In this document: one piece after another, positions 26,036-34,333 of the stretch | How the letters are laid out: every line of letters starts with the position of its first letter | How positions within the stretch are numbered: position 1 is the first letter of the stretch | Assembly: GCA_045533485.1 (NCBI GenBank) | Contig: JAZSHX010000040.1 | Coordinates: 1-64,000 of the forward strand | DNA: 64,000 nt | DNA from: Scatosoma sp045533485 | GTDB taxonomy: Bacteria; Bacillota; Clostridia; Christensenellales; Borkfalkiaceae | Reading direction: 5' to 3' | Position numbers and translations under genes: made by a program | The notes under the pieces: generated by a model | The model's database searches: none | The model's input: only the letters and a program-made list of their open reading frames with translations | What the model was told of the DNA's origin: nothing

Positions 26036-26446
26036 TTATTCTCCGCGGAAAACGCTTCCTATTATCGTGCCGTTTTCCGTTTCCAACGTTTCACTGCCGT
26101 TCGCTTGTATGACAGCGCGCAGCTCGTCTTGTAACCCTGCCAAGGCAGGAAAATGCTCTTTTTCTTGTTGAATAAAGCGTTGCACCGCCGTCATATACGC
26201 AGAATACTCGGCAGAAAGCTCTTGCAACGCTTTGCAAAAACATAATTTCTCTTCGTATTTTTCCAGCTGTTTTCTGCATTTTTGCAAACAGTCGGACACG
26301 CTTTGACGGGACACGTTTTTTTGCTCCGCGATTTCCCCCAAAGACAAATCAAAGTTGAAATACAAATCGGTAATTTCCCGTTGCGTGGGCGTGAGCAAAG
26401 GGGAATACAAATCCCAAAGTTGCAAAAATCTCAAATCGTCAATCAT
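26036..26446 (-). CDS. ylxM: YlxM/p13-like DNA-binding protein
   Basis: 136 residues from ATG 26446 (AAGGGGG upstream); the longer frame to 26509 crosses the promoter. A sigma region-4-like helix-turn-helix is visible: LTPTQREITDLYFNFDLSLG and EIAEQKNVSRQSVSDCLQKC, followed by a coiled-coil-like segment. YlxM proteins accompany ffh and influence the SRP cycle. First gene of the SRP operon. Confidence 0.93.
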   Translation of the reverse strand: MIDDLRFLQLWDLYSPLLTPTQREITDLYFNFDLSLGEIAEQKNVSRQSVSDCLQKCRKQLEKYEEKLCFCKALQELSAEYSAYMTAVQRFIQQEKEHFPALAGLQDELRAVIQANGSETLETENGTIIGSVFRGE

Positions 26447-26480
26447 CGCAACGCCCCCTTTTCTTACCTTTTGCTTCTCT

Positions 26481-26509
26481 ATTATACCGCATAAAAAAGC
26501 AACTGTCAA
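26481..26509 (-). promoter_or_regulatory. Promoter of the ylxM-ffh operon
   Basis: On the minus strand TTGACA (26504-26509), 17-bp spacer, TATAAT (26481-26486). The -35 box lies inside the 3' arm of the rseP terminator hairpin. Confidence 0.9.
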
Positions 26510-26529
26510 GCATTTTTACTTGACAGTTG
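26490..26529 (-). terminator. Terminator of the pyrH-to-rseP operon
   Basis: An 11-bp stem (26500-26510 with 26519-26529, loop 8) is followed on the minus strand by GCTTTTTT. It begins 8 bp after the rseP stop and overlaps the next promoter. Confidence 0.88.
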
Positions 26530-26536
26530 TGATTTT

Positions 26537-27772
26537 TTAGAAAAATTGTAACACATCGATGAGAATAGCAAAGCCGAGCAAGAAGAATAAGCCGACGATA
26601 TTGATAATCGCTTCCACTTTTCGATTGACGGGCTTTTTGCGTATCCACTCAATCAAGCAGAAAATAATCTTACAGCCGTCCAGCGCAGGCACGGGCAGCA
26701 AATTAAACACCGCCAAGTTGACGCCGATAAACGCCGCTATATTCAAAAACGACATCATAGAGCTTGTTGCCACTTCCGAAGTTACCTTGATGGTCGTAAC
26801 CGGTCCGCCCATCGCTTCCAAGCCAAGCTTGCCCGTTAAAAGCTCCCCAAGCGAACGGAGCAGCGAACCACCGATTTTGAAAGAGTACACCACGGAATTG
26901 CCCAGCGACGGGAAAAAGCCCTGCTTCTCCGTCACGGTGAACAAGCCCCAAATATGCATACTGTCCAAAAGCGTGTTGGTATCCGATAAATTCGCAAAAT
27001 CCGCGTCTACGGCAAGCGTAAGCGTTCTTGTCACTTCTTCGCCGTCAGCAAGCACCAAAACTGGCACTTCTTCGCCTGCTTTTTTGCCTTGCAAGGCGTC
27101 GAAATAATCGGTGATTAAATACACGCGTTTGCCGTCTATTCTTAAAATCACGTCGCCCGTTTGCAAGCCGTTGGCTTGCGTTTCTATGCTTGCCGCCGCC
27201 ACGTCGGCGGTCGGTTTTTCCACCTGCACCCTATACAGCGGTCTGCCGATACATAAAAACATCGTCATAATCAGCAAAAGCGCCAAAATATAGTTCATCG
27301 TCACGCCTGCAAGCAGCACCAAAATGCGTTTCCAAGGCGCTTGGTCGTTAAAACGCGCGCCCTGCGGCTCAGGGTATTCGTCCGCTTTTTCTTGCGTTTC
27401 TTCCGTGTTTTCTTCTTTCAACGCAGACGCGTCCCCAGCGTTTTGCAGTTCGTCAAAGGGCTGTTCTTGTTCCGCCTGCGTTTCTTCTTGCTTTTCGTCG
27501 GCAAATTCGTCTTCGCCGTCGAACGCGCAATAACCGCCAAGCGGCACTACGCGCAAAGCAAACAGCTGTCCGTTCTTTTTGCTGCGCTTTTTGAAAATGG
27601 CAGGTCCAAACCCGATGGAAAATTCGTTGATTTTGAAACCAAGAATACGCCCCACGATATAATGTCCAAATTCATGGACGGTAATCATCACAAGCAAAAT
27701 GGCAACGGCAAGCACTATGCCGCCGATGCTTTTAAGTATGCCGGCTTGCAATAAATGCGTATAAATTTGCAA
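26537..27772 (-). CDS. rseP: Site-2 intramembrane metalloprotease RseP
   Basis: 411 residues, M50 family, membrane-embedded. The zinc motif HEFGH is in the first helix (VMITVHEFGHYIVGRI), and the second conserved motif is NLLPVPALDG near the C-terminus; one PDZ domain (LQTGDVILRIDGKRV) lies between. Residues about 88-140 are an acidic, low-complexity insert rich in Glu/Asp/Gln that typical RseP lacks. The start is TTG at 27772, supported by AAGGGG 8 nt upstream; no good ATG is nearby. Likely cleaves anti-sigma factors or remnant signal peptides. Last gene of the operon. Confidence 0.95.
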   Translation of the reverse strand: MQIYTHLLQAGILKSIGGIVLAVAILLVMITVHEFGHYIVGRILGFKINEFSIGFGPAIFKKRSKKNGQLFALRVVPLGGYCAFDGEDEFADEKQEETQAEQEQPFDELQNAGDASALKEENTEETQEKADEYPEPQGARFNDQAPWKRILVLLAGVTMNYILALLLIMTMFLCIGRPLYRVQVEKPTADVAAASIETQANGLQTGDVILRIDGKRVYLITDYFDALQGKKAGEEVPVLVLADGEEVTRTLTLAVDADFANLSDTNTLLDSMHIWGLFTVTEKQGFFPSLGNSVVYSFKIGGSLLRSLGELLTGKLGLEAMGGPVTTIKVTSEVATSSMMSFLNIAAFIGVNLAVFNLLPVPALDGCKIIFCLIEWIRKKPVNRKVEAIINIVGLFFLLGFAILIDVLQFF

Positions 27773-27815
27773 TGTTTTGTCCCCTTACTAAATGATATTT
27801 TCCCGCTTTGGTATA

Positions 27816-28964
27816 TCACGCGTGCTTTTCTACGTACGCTTTTGCATACGCGCGAGCGCGCTCATCCGTTTCTTTCAGCAGTTGATAATCGGTAATTTGT
27901 TGTTTTTTCGTTTGTTCGAGCGCCGCGCGCATCGCGTCCGCAATGCCCAAAAACGGCAATTTTCCGTCCAAGAACGCGCGCACCGCCACTTCGCCTGCAC
28001 CGTTCAGCGCGCAAGGATAGTTCGCCCCTGCTTCCAAGGCAGACAATGCCAAATCGTAACACGGGAACGCCGTTCTTTCCAAGGGTAAAAAGGTGATTGT
28101 ACCCAGCTTGGCAAAATCCAAGGACGGCAAGCCGCAAGGCAGACGGTTTGGATAAGTAAGCGCAAGCTGTATAGGCAATTTCATGGTTGGATAACTCATT
28201 TGCGCCATCACCGCACCGTCTTCAAATTCTACCATAGAGTGGATAATGCTAGACGGCTGTACGATGGTGGAAATCTTCTCCAAAGGCGCGCCAAACAACC
28301 ATTTGGCTTCTATCACTTCAAAGCCCTTGTTAAGGAGCGTTGCCGAATCAATCGTGATTTTCGCGCCCATATTCCACGTGGGGTGTTTGAGCGCAGACGC
28401 AGGCGTAACCGCTTGCAGCTGCTCTTGGGTATATCCGTAAAACGGGCCGCCGCTTGCCGTGATAATGAGTCGCTTAAAGGGCGCGTCGACGCGGAAATTG
28501 AGTGCCTGCCAAAGCGCCGAGTGTTCACTGTCAACGGGCATTAAACGCGTACCTGCCCCCTTAATTTTCGACATAACCAGTTCACCGCCGCAAACAAGCG
28601 TTTCCTTGTTGGCAAGCGCGATATCTTTTTTAAGCTCCACGGCTCGCAAGGAATATTCCAGCCCTGCAAAGCCCGTTGCGGCAATAAACGCCACGTCTCC
28701 GTAGGCAATTGCGTCCAGCGCCGCTTGTTTCCCGTAGGCAAATTGTACGCCTTTGGGGATATCGTTGACAATAGACAACGCCGCCCGTTCATCAACCAGC
28801 GCGGCGTACTTTGGTCTAAACGTACGTACCTGCTCTAAAAAAGTTTGCGCAGAGCCGTGCGCTACCATACTTGTAATCTCAAATTGTTCGGGCTGTGCGT
28901 TTACTACTTCGCACACCTGTCTACCGATAGAACCGGTAGAGCCGATAAGTGCAATTTTTTTCAT
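27816..28964 (-). CDS. dxr: 1-deoxy-D-xylulose 5-phosphate reductoisomerase
   Basis: 382 residues. Converts DXP to methylerythritol 4-phosphate using NADPH, the committed step of non-mevalonate isoprenoid synthesis. N-terminal NADPH loop ALIGSTGSIGRQ; substrate/metal region PVDSEHSALWQAL; ITASGGPF; HPTWNMGAKITIDSATLLNKG. The start directly abuts the cdsA stop. With uppS, and with ispE at 58119-59042, it indicates the MEP pathway supplies undecaprenyl phosphate. Confidence 0.98.
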   Translation of the reverse strand: MKKIALIGSTGSIGRQVCEVVNAQPEQFEITSMVAHGSAQTFLEQVRTFRPKYAALVDERAALSIVNDIPKGVQFAYGKQAALDAIAYGDVAFIAATGFAGLEYSLRAVELKKDIALANKETLVCGGELVMSKIKGAGTRLMPVDSEHSALWQALNFRVDAPFKRLIITASGGPFYGYTQEQLQAVTPASALKHPTWNMGAKITIDSATLLNKGFEVIEAKWLFGAPLEKISTIVQPSSIIHSMVEFEDGAVMAQMSYPTMKLPIQLALTYPNRLPCGLPSLDFAKLGTITFLPLERTAFPCYDLALSALEAGANYPCALNGAGEVAVRAFLDGKLPFLGIADAMRAALEQTKKQQITDYQLLKETDERARAYAKAYVEKHA

Positions 28965-29882
28965 TTATACCACCAAGCGAATAAGCACGTAGGATAAATA
29001 CACGGCAAGCGCGGCAAACATCGTGCCGTCAATGCGGTCAAGCACGCCGCCGTGACCGGGCATAATTTTACCCATATCCTTGATGCCCATTTTGCGTTTA
29101 ATACAGCTTTCCACCAAATCGCCGAATTCCGTCGCCGCCGCAAGCGCCAAACCGATTGCCGCGTACACGGGCAACCAGATGCCCATATCCACAAAGCCCG
29201 TTTGCAAAATACCATTATAGGCGAAATACAAACCGATTGCGCCAAGCACACCGCCGAGCAAACCGCCGATACCGCCGATCACCGTTTTGTTGGGGCTAAT
29301 CGCAGGCGCCATCTTCGCAGGGAATTTTTTACGCAAGAAACGCCCGAATAAGTACGCCACTACGTCCGCCATAGGCGAAACGGTAAATACGAACAGGATA
29401 AGCAAATCAGAGTTAAACGCCGCTTCGTACATTGCCAAAGGGAAGCTGCCCGATTGCACAGCCACCGCGTCGGAAACGTGGTTGACAAGCACAAGCACCA
29501 TCAAAAGCAACGTAGGATACACTGCCGTAAGCAAAGATACGCCCAAATTTTCCGGCGTCGTTTCTTCGTGCTTCATCACCAAAAGCGAAAGCAAAAGCGC
29601 GCTCATTGCCGTAAAGCAAATGCTGGTCACGTGCAAGCCGTAGCGGAAATAATATTCGCTTAACGCGCAGGCAGGTATGCAAACAACGGCGAAAGCGTAC
29701 ACGATAAAGCGTTCCGCCTTCGTCATTTTATCCTGCATTGCACGCACCATTTCAAACGTGCCAAGCAACGCAAAAGCGTATATGAGCACGTCAAAGAAAA
29801 ATGCGTGCACAAATATTTTCAAAGCGAAAAATCCGATCAAGATTGCCATATAGCAAGCCCCTGATATCGTTCGCACCTTCAT
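28965..29882 (-). CDS. cdsA: Phosphatidate cytidylyltransferase
   Basis: 305 residues, about eight membrane helices. Makes CDP-diacylglycerol from phosphatidate and CTP. The C-terminal signature is intact: GDLVESCIKRKMGIKDMGK and PGHGGVLDRIDGTM. Ribosome site AAGGAGTAAGG. Three bases separate it from uppS and none from dxr, a tight operon. Confidence 0.97.
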   Translation of the reverse strand: MKVRTISGACYMAILIGFFALKIFVHAFFFDVLIYAFALLGTFEMVRAMQDKMTKAERFIVYAFAVVCIPACALSEYYFRYGLHVTSICFTAMSALLLSLLVMKHEETTPENLGVSLLTAVYPTLLLMVLVLVNHVSDAVAVQSGSFPLAMYEAAFNSDLLILFVFTVSPMADVVAYLFGRFLRKKFPAKMAPAISPNKTVIGGIGGLLGGVLGAIGLYFAYNGILQTGFVDMGIWLPVYAAIGLALAAATEFGDLVESCIKRKMGIKDMGKIMPGHGGVLDRIDGTMFAALAVYLSYVLIRLVV

Positions 29883-29885
29883 ACC

Positions 29886-30638
29886 TTACTCCTTCCTGTC
29901 AATCGTCTTGACGTTCCCTTCCTGTAACTGTTCGTCCGTCTTACCAAATCTACGCACGCGCGTGCCAAACCAACGGATTGCCTTTTCCAAATGCCGATTG
30001 CTAAACGCAGGGAACATTACCTTAGAAAAATACAGCTCCGTATATGCCGATTGATACAATAAAAAGTTGGAAAGCCGTACTTCGCCGCCCGTTCTAACCA
30101 TCAAATCAGGGTCGGGGACTTCCGCTGTATACAAAAGCTTTGCAAACGACTGCTGCGTCACTTCGCATTTTTCCTGCACCGCCGCATTGACTGCGCGGAC
30201 AATTTCATCACGCGCGCCGTAGCAAAGCGCTATCTGTAAACCCTTGCCCGTAAAATGCGCCGTTTTTTCTTCTTCCTTACGTAAAATTTCTTGTACGTCT
30301 TCGGGCAATAACTGCACGTTGCCGATAATCCGCAAACGAATACCGTTGGCGCAAATACGCGCCATGTACGAAACGAAATAATTGCGGATTAAATCGTACA
30401 AGCCGTCCAGCTCTTGCTTGGGACGCTTCAAATTTTCCGTTGACAACGCATACACGGTCATATAGTCCACGCCCATTGCAAACGCGTGTTCTATAAGCCC
30501 CACCATACGCTCCATACCCGCTTTATGGCCCATCGAACGGGGCAGCATACGCTTTTTTGCCCAGCGTCCGTTACCGTCCATAATCAGCGCGATATGTTTG
30601 GGGATGGCCGTTTGCGTTTTTACTGTACGCTTAGCCAT
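29886..30638 (-). CDS. uppS: Undecaprenyl pyrophosphate synthase (isoprenyl transferase)
   Basis: 250 residues. Cis-prenyltransferase that builds the C55 lipid carrier for peptidoglycan. Catalytic loop HIALIMDGNGRWAKKR; YALSTENLKRP; C-terminal PDLMVRTGGEVRLSNFLLYQ (the family usually has SGEQRISNF, so GEVRLSNF is a small departure). Three bases downstream of frr with no separate strong ribosome site, suggesting coupling. Confidence 0.97.
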   Translation of the reverse strand: MAKRTVKTQTAIPKHIALIMDGNGRWAKKRMLPRSMGHKAGMERMVGLIEHAFAMGVDYMTVYALSTENLKRPKQELDGLYDLIRNYFVSYMARICANGIRLRIIGNVQLLPEDVQEILRKEEEKTAHFTGKGLQIALCYGARDEIVRAVNAAVQEKCEVTQQSFAKLLYTAEVPDPDLMVRTGGEVRLSNFLLYQSAYTELYFSKVMFPAFSNRHLEKAIRWFGTRVRRFGKTDEQLQEGNVKTIDRKE

Positions 30639-30641
30639 ACA

Positions 30642-31214
30642 TTAAACGGACATCAATTCTTTTTCTTTTGCGGAAATCACCGTTTCCAACGTAGACATAA
30701 ATCCGGAAACCGCCTTTTCCACGTCCGCTTCGCAACCTGCCGCTTCGTCTTCAGAAAGCTCTTTCGCCGTCTTCATTTTCTTGATTACGTCCATCGCTTC
30801 ACGACGGTGGTTACGTACAGCCACTTTTGCTTCTTCGCCCATTTTCTTGGCTTGCTTTACAAGCTCTTTTCTGCGTTCCTCCGTCATTACGGGGAATACC
30901 AAACGGATTACGTTACCGTCGTTGGTAGGCGTAAGACCGATATTCGATTGCAAAATTGCCTTTTCCACCGCTTTCAAAAGCGACTTATCCCAAAGGTTGA
31001 TTTGCAAGCAACGTGCGTCCAAAGCAGAAACGTTACCAAGCTCAATCAATCTGCTCATACCGCCGTATGCTTCCACTTCGATTTTATCCAAAATTTTCGG
31101 GTTTGCTCTGCCCGTACGTAAACCGTTGTATTCGTTTTCCAAAGCATTGATGGAATTTTCCGCTTTTTCTTCCAGCTCAAACATCATCTCTTCAATTTTT
31201 TCGTTTTCAATCAT
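30642..31214 (-). CDS. frr: Ribosome recycling factor
   Basis: 190 residues, standard length about 185. Splits post-termination ribosomes with EF-G. Conserved pieces are NEYNGLRTGRANPKILD, RCLQINLWDKSLLKAVEKAI, GLTPTNDGNVIRL and MTEERRKELVKQAKKMGEEA. Follows pyrH by 43 bp, the usual order; good ribosome site AAGGAG. Confidence 0.98.
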   Translation of the reverse strand: MIENEKIEEMMFELEEKAENSINALENEYNGLRTGRANPKILDKIEVEAYGGMSRLIELGNVSALDARCLQINLWDKSLLKAVEKAILQSNIGLTPTNDGNVIRLVFPVMTEERRKELVKQAKKMGEEAKVAVRNHRREAMDVIKKMKTAKELSEDEAAGCEADVEKAVSGFMSTLETVISAKEKELMSV

Positions 31215-31257
31215 AATTATTTCTCCTTTTCTTGGTTTTATTTCTTTCGTTTATTAT

Positions 31258-31965
31258 TTACACTTTGATAATCGTACCAAGCGATTCGCCGCAAACCGCG
31301 CGAACGATGGAATTTTCTTCGCCCAACCCAAACGCAAGCGTAGGCACGTTGTTTTCCATACACATCGTCGCCGCCGTGAAATCGATTACCTTCAAGTTTT
31401 GGTTGATAATATCCGCATAGCGCAGGCTTTCGTATTTTTTCGCCATAGGGTTGGTCTTGGGATCGGAATCGTAAATACCGTCTACGTTCTTTGCCATAAG
31501 CAAAATATCCGCCGAAATTTCGCACGCACGGAGCGCCGCCGCCGTATCCGTCGAACAGTACGGGTTACCCGTTCCGCAAGCGAAAATAACAATTCTGCCA
31601 AGCTCAAAATGTCTAAGCGCCTTTCTCAAAATAAAGGGCTCTGCCAAGGACACCATATTCAACGCCGTTTGCACACGCACGGGCACGCCGCGTTGTTCAA
31701 TCGCGTCCATCATCGCAAGGGAGTTCATCACCGTTGCCAGCATCCCCATTTGGTCCGCCGTGGTTCTATCCATCTTCGTGCCTTGTCTGCCGCGCCAAAA
31801 GTTACCGCCGCCGATAACCAAACCCACCTGCACGCCCATTTTGTGCAGTTCCACAATTTGGTCGACAACGGGTGCAATCACTTCGTGGTTTAATCCAAAC
31901 TTGTTATCGCCTGCAAGCGCTTCGCCGGACAGTTTCAACAAAATTCTCTTGTAAATCGGTTGCAT
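31258..31965 (-). CDS. pyrH: UMP kinase
   Basis: 235 residues from ATG 31965 (AAGGAGG upstream); the longer frame to 32046 lies in the promoter region. Amino-acid-kinase fold: RILLKLSGEALAG at the phosphate loop, VIGGGNFWRG, MGMLATVMNSLAM, ending in a GTPxSxV-independent IVRAVCGE region. Phosphorylates UMP to UDP. It is the first gene of the pyrH-frr-uppS-cdsA-dxr-rseP operon here; rpsB and tsf, often upstream, are not present. Confidence 0.97.
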   Translation of the reverse strand: MQPIYKRILLKLSGEALAGDNKFGLNHEVIAPVVDQIVELHKMGVQVGLVIGGGNFWRGRQGTKMDRTTADQMGMLATVMNSLAMMDAIEQRGVPVRVQTALNMVSLAEPFILRKALRHFELGRIVIFACGTGNPYCSTDTAAALRACEISADILLMAKNVDGIYDSDPKTNPMAKKYESLRYADIINQNLKVIDFTAATMCMENNVPTLAFGLGEENSIVRAVCGESLGTIIKV

Positions 31966-32026
31966 AATTTCCTCCTTGGGTGCTTTGCAAAAATACCGCA
32001 ATAGCCCACAGTAAGCTATTTTATCT

Positions 32027-32035
32027 ATTATAACA
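32027..32035 (-). promoter_or_regulatory. Extended -10 promoter of the pyrH operon
   Basis: On the minus strand TGT-TATAAT is an extended -10 (TATAAT at 32027-32032). The -35 region is poor. It would give a roughly 55-nt leader to pyrH. Confidence 0.55.
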
Positions 32036-32116
32036 TATTTGTACAAATAAATCTATATATATTTAGAAAAAAGTTTTGATTTTTTGAAAAAATATCCAGA
32101 TATTTTTTATTTTCGT

Positions 32117-32152
32117 GCGCAAAAAAACTCTTGGTGCTTTTCCAAGAGTTTT
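32117..32152 (-). terminator. Terminator of the cyclophilin lipoprotein gene
   Basis: An 11-bp stem (32124-32134 with 32142-32152, loop 7) is followed on the minus strand by seven T residues, 7 bp after the stop. Confidence 0.88.
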
Positions 32153-32158
32153 CTTTCG

Positions 32159-32992
32159 TTAAAATTTAATTACTTCTGCGCTTTCAATCACGATAGGCAT
32201 CTTAGGCGCGTCGTACGCTTTTTCGCTGTCGCCTACAAGTGTATCCACAACGTCGCCGTATACAACGGACGTAAATTGACTTTTGTCACCATCGTACGTA
32301 TCGTCGATATACGCATTAATTGCCGCTTGCAACGCCTTCAACTGCTCCACGCCGTCTTCGGTAAGCGTAGCAAATACGCAATAATCGTTGTTATCCTTTA
32401 CCGTCGTGCCAAGGGAAATATAGAATTTGGACGTTGCGCTGTTTTCTTGATAATCGCGGCGCGATACGCCTTCGCCGTCGTTGCGTTGCACGTATACGTC
32501 CTTCGCTTCGTCCATTTCTTCATACGTCATAACAAGCGCGCCGTACTGTTCTTGCAACGCACCTTTCGTCACTTCGAAATCGTTTGCCTTGTGTTCGCCG
32601 TATAAGGTATACGTAGGCATTTGCCCGTCCTTATCCAACCAAACGCTTTGGGGGATATACGACGCAACCGTCGAATAGTAATTTTTATAAACAAGCTCTT
32701 TCGTGTCCGTCGCATAGGTATACGCACCGGTGTGCATTGCACTGCCCGCTTGGTAATCGTGTACGCAAAGCCCGTCGAAATAGTCGTTATCCACAAGCGC
32801 AAGGAAATGCTTTACCGTGGTGGGCGTAATCTTTCTGTACATAGTATATTCCAAATCATACGTTTCGCCGTTGAACGCAAGCGTCAAGCGCACTTTGGGT
32901 TGGTTGGTTTCGCACGCGCTAAACGTACCTACGCAAGCGGTAAGACCGATCACTGCCAAAGCGTTGCTTAAAATTCTTCTAAACTTTTTCAT
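32159..32992 (-). CDS. Cyclophilin-type peptidyl-prolyl isomerase lipoprotein
   Basis: 277 residues from ATG 32992; an in-frame ATG six codons earlier has a poorer ribosome site. Signal peptide with lipobox FSAC. The cyclophilin fold is suggested by PTTVKHFLALVDNDYFDGL (family: P.t..NF..L...g.Y.g..fHR), ATSKFYISLG (family: ...gSQFFI) and YCVFATLTEDGVEQLKAL (family: FG.v..G...). The catalytic-site HR is replaced by HD (VHDYQAGS), so isomerase activity may be weak. Likely an extracytoplasmic folding factor. Confidence 0.75.
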   Translation of the reverse strand: MKKFRRILSNALAVIGLTACVGTFSACETNQPKVRLTLAFNGETYDLEYTMYRKITPTTVKHFLALVDNDYFDGLCVHDYQAGSAMHTGAYTYATDTKELVYKNYYSTVASYIPQSVWLDKDGQMPTYTLYGEHKANDFEVTKGALQEQYGALVMTYEEMDEAKDVYVQRNDGEGVSRRDYQENSATSKFYISLGTTVKDNNDYCVFATLTEDGVEQLKALQAAINAYIDDTYDGDKSQFTSVVYGDVVDTLVGDSEKAYDAPKMPIVIESAEVIKF

Positions 32993-33029
32993 AATTGCCT
33001 TTAACTCCATACAATTTATCTACTATACT

Positions 33030-33058
33030 ATTTTAACTTTTATTTTGCTTTCCGTCAA
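33030..33058 (-). promoter_or_regulatory. Promoter of the cyclophilin lipoprotein gene
   Basis: On the minus strand TTGACG (33053-33058), 17-bp spacer, TAAAAT (33030-33035). Confidence 0.7.
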
Positions 33059-33134
33059 GTGCTTTTAGGATATTTTTCTCAATTTTTATGCAATTTACGC
33101 ATTTATTGTGCAATTATGCCGTTCTACCTAAAAA

Positions 33135-33174
33135 ATAGCATAAAAAAACGGACTGCTCGCACAGTCCGTTTTTT
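33135..33174 (-). terminator. Terminator of the rplJ-rplL operon
   Basis: A 13-bp stem (33143-33155 with 33162-33174, loop 6) is followed on the minus strand by a T run. It stands 14 bp after the rplL stop, where rpoB is found in most Bacillota. Confidence 0.9.
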
Positions 33175-33187
33175 ATTTGTAAGTTGA

Positions 33188-33556
33188 TTATTGAAGTTCA
33201 ACCGTTGCGCCGTTGTCTTTAAGAGCTGCTGCAAGCGCTTCAGCGTCAGCTTTTGCTGCGTTTTCTTTGATAACGCCCATAGCTTCAACTGCTTTCTTAG
33301 CGTCAGCAAGACCAAGACCCGTAGCTTCACGAACAACTTTGATGATCGCGATCTTGTTGGGACCGATGTCTTTCAATACAACGTTGAATTCCGTCTTTTC
33401 TTCTGCTGCGGGAGCTGCTTCTGCTGCGCCAGCTGCTGCGGGAGCTGCTGCAACTGCAGCGCTTACGCCGAATTCTGCTTCAAGTGCTTTTACAAGTTCG
33501 TTCAATTCAAGAACGGTCATAGCTTTTACTTCTTCAATAAGTTTTTGTACGTCCAT
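33188..33556 (-). CDS. rplL: 50S ribosomal protein L7/L12
   Basis: 122 residues. N-terminal dimerisation helix (KLIEEVKAMTVLELNELVKA), Ala/Pro-rich hinge at residues about 35-55, and the C-terminal factor-binding domain (KIAIIKVVREATGLGLADAK). Forms the ribosomal stalk with L10. The downstream gene is not rpoB; a strong terminator closes the operon. Confidence 0.98.
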   Translation of the reverse strand: MDVQKLIEEVKAMTVLELNELVKALEAEFGVSAAVAAAPAAAGAAEAAPAAEEKTEFNVVLKDIGPNKIAIIKVVREATGLGLADAKKAVEAMGVIKENAAKADAEALAAALKDNGATVELQ

Positions 33557-33606
33557 AGTAATTTAATTCCTCCGATTTTTCTTTAATAATGATTTTTAAT
33601 AATAGA

Positions 33607-34110
33607 TTAGTTGTTTTCTTTTGCTTTTGCAATCGCGTCCAAAACACCAACGAATTTGGAAAGCGAAGATTGGAAGCAACCGAGCATTTTCGCGATGAGC
33701 GTTTCCTTGGAAGGAATCGCGGAAAGTTCTTTTACGCCTGCCTTGTCAAAATATTTGTTTTCAAGGTATGCGCACTTGGGAACGATCTTTTCCACCAGTG
33801 CAGGGTTTGCTTTGGTTTCTCTTGCGAGTACTGCAGCGCCGCTCGTTTCGTCTGCACAGAAGATGGTAGCCGTCGTACCGTTAAGGTCGTTGTCCATATC
33901 GGTGATGCCAAGATCGTTAAGTGCTTTTCTTACAAGCGTGTTTTTGTACACCTTGTATTCGCAGTTAGCTTCTTTGAATTTGTTTCTCAAAGCGGTAACT
34001 TCCAAAACGGTAAGTTTGTTATAGTCTGCGAGAACGATAGACTTGCTGTTTTGAATTTTCGCTTTGATTTCTTCAACTACTTGTTGCTTTGCTTGAATAT
34101 TTGCCGACAT
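33607..34110 (-). CDS. rplJ: 50S ribosomal protein L10
   Basis: 167 residues. VEEIKAKIQNSKSIVLADYN and YKVYKNTLVRKALND match the rRNA-binding domain. The C-terminal helix binds L7/L12 dimers. Ribosome site AAAGGAGG. It is preceded by its own promoter and a leader ending in an attenuator hairpin (34144-34172), the usual site of L10 autoregulation. Confidence 0.98.
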   Translation of the reverse strand: MSANIQAKQQVVEEIKAKIQNSKSIVLADYNKLTVLEVTALRNKFKEANCEYKVYKNTLVRKALNDLGITDMDNDLNGTTATIFCADETSGAAVLARETKANPALVEKIVPKCAYLENKYFDKAGVKELSAIPSKETLIAKMLGCFQSSLSKFVGVLDAIAKAKENN

Positions 34111-34143
34111 ATTTACCTCCTTTAAGCGTTTCCGCCTGTCGAT

Positions 34144-34262
34144 AAAAAAACCTTATGCCGCAAGGCATAAGGACGCAATACGTTTCGTATATTTCCTTAA
34201 ACCTCGACGAGTGGTTGCCCATTAAATCTACGATGCTCGTTTTCTACGGCTCAATTTACTAT
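34144..34262 (-). ncRNA. L10 leader with terminal attenuator hairpin
   Basis: The leader runs from the predicted start near 34260 to rplJ. Its end carries a perfect 9-bp stem (34151-34159 with 34164-34172, loop 4) followed by seven T residues, a complete intrinsic terminator only 34 bp before rplJ. L10(L12)4 binding to such leaders controls rplJL in Bacillota. The upstream bulged L10-binding fold is assumed from position, not modelled. Confidence 0.75.
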
Positions 34263-34265
34263 ATT

Positions 34266-34294
34266 ATTATATCATCTTCGTCAAAGGCAGTCAA
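34266..34294 (-). promoter_or_regulatory. Promoter of rplJ-rplL
   Basis: On the minus strand TTGACT (34289-34294), 17-bp spacer, TATAAT (34266-34271). Confidence 0.82.
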
Positions 34295-34316
34295 TCGTTT
34301 TTACCGCCTTTGACGA
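34278..34316. repeat. 11-bp inverted repeat overlapping the rplJ promoter
   Basis: TCGTCAAAGGC (34278-34288) and GCCTTTGACGA (34306-34316) are perfect inverted arms with a 17-bp loop that contains the -35 box. Placed just after the rplA stop, it looks like a terminator stem, but no T run follows on the minus strand. Confidence 0.75.
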
Positions 34317-34333
34317 AAATTTCTTAAATTTTG

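Noticed and set aside
34278..34316. Inverted repeat as the terminator of rplA
   Set aside because: No T run follows on the minus strand, and it contains the rplJ promoter; kept only as a repeat.
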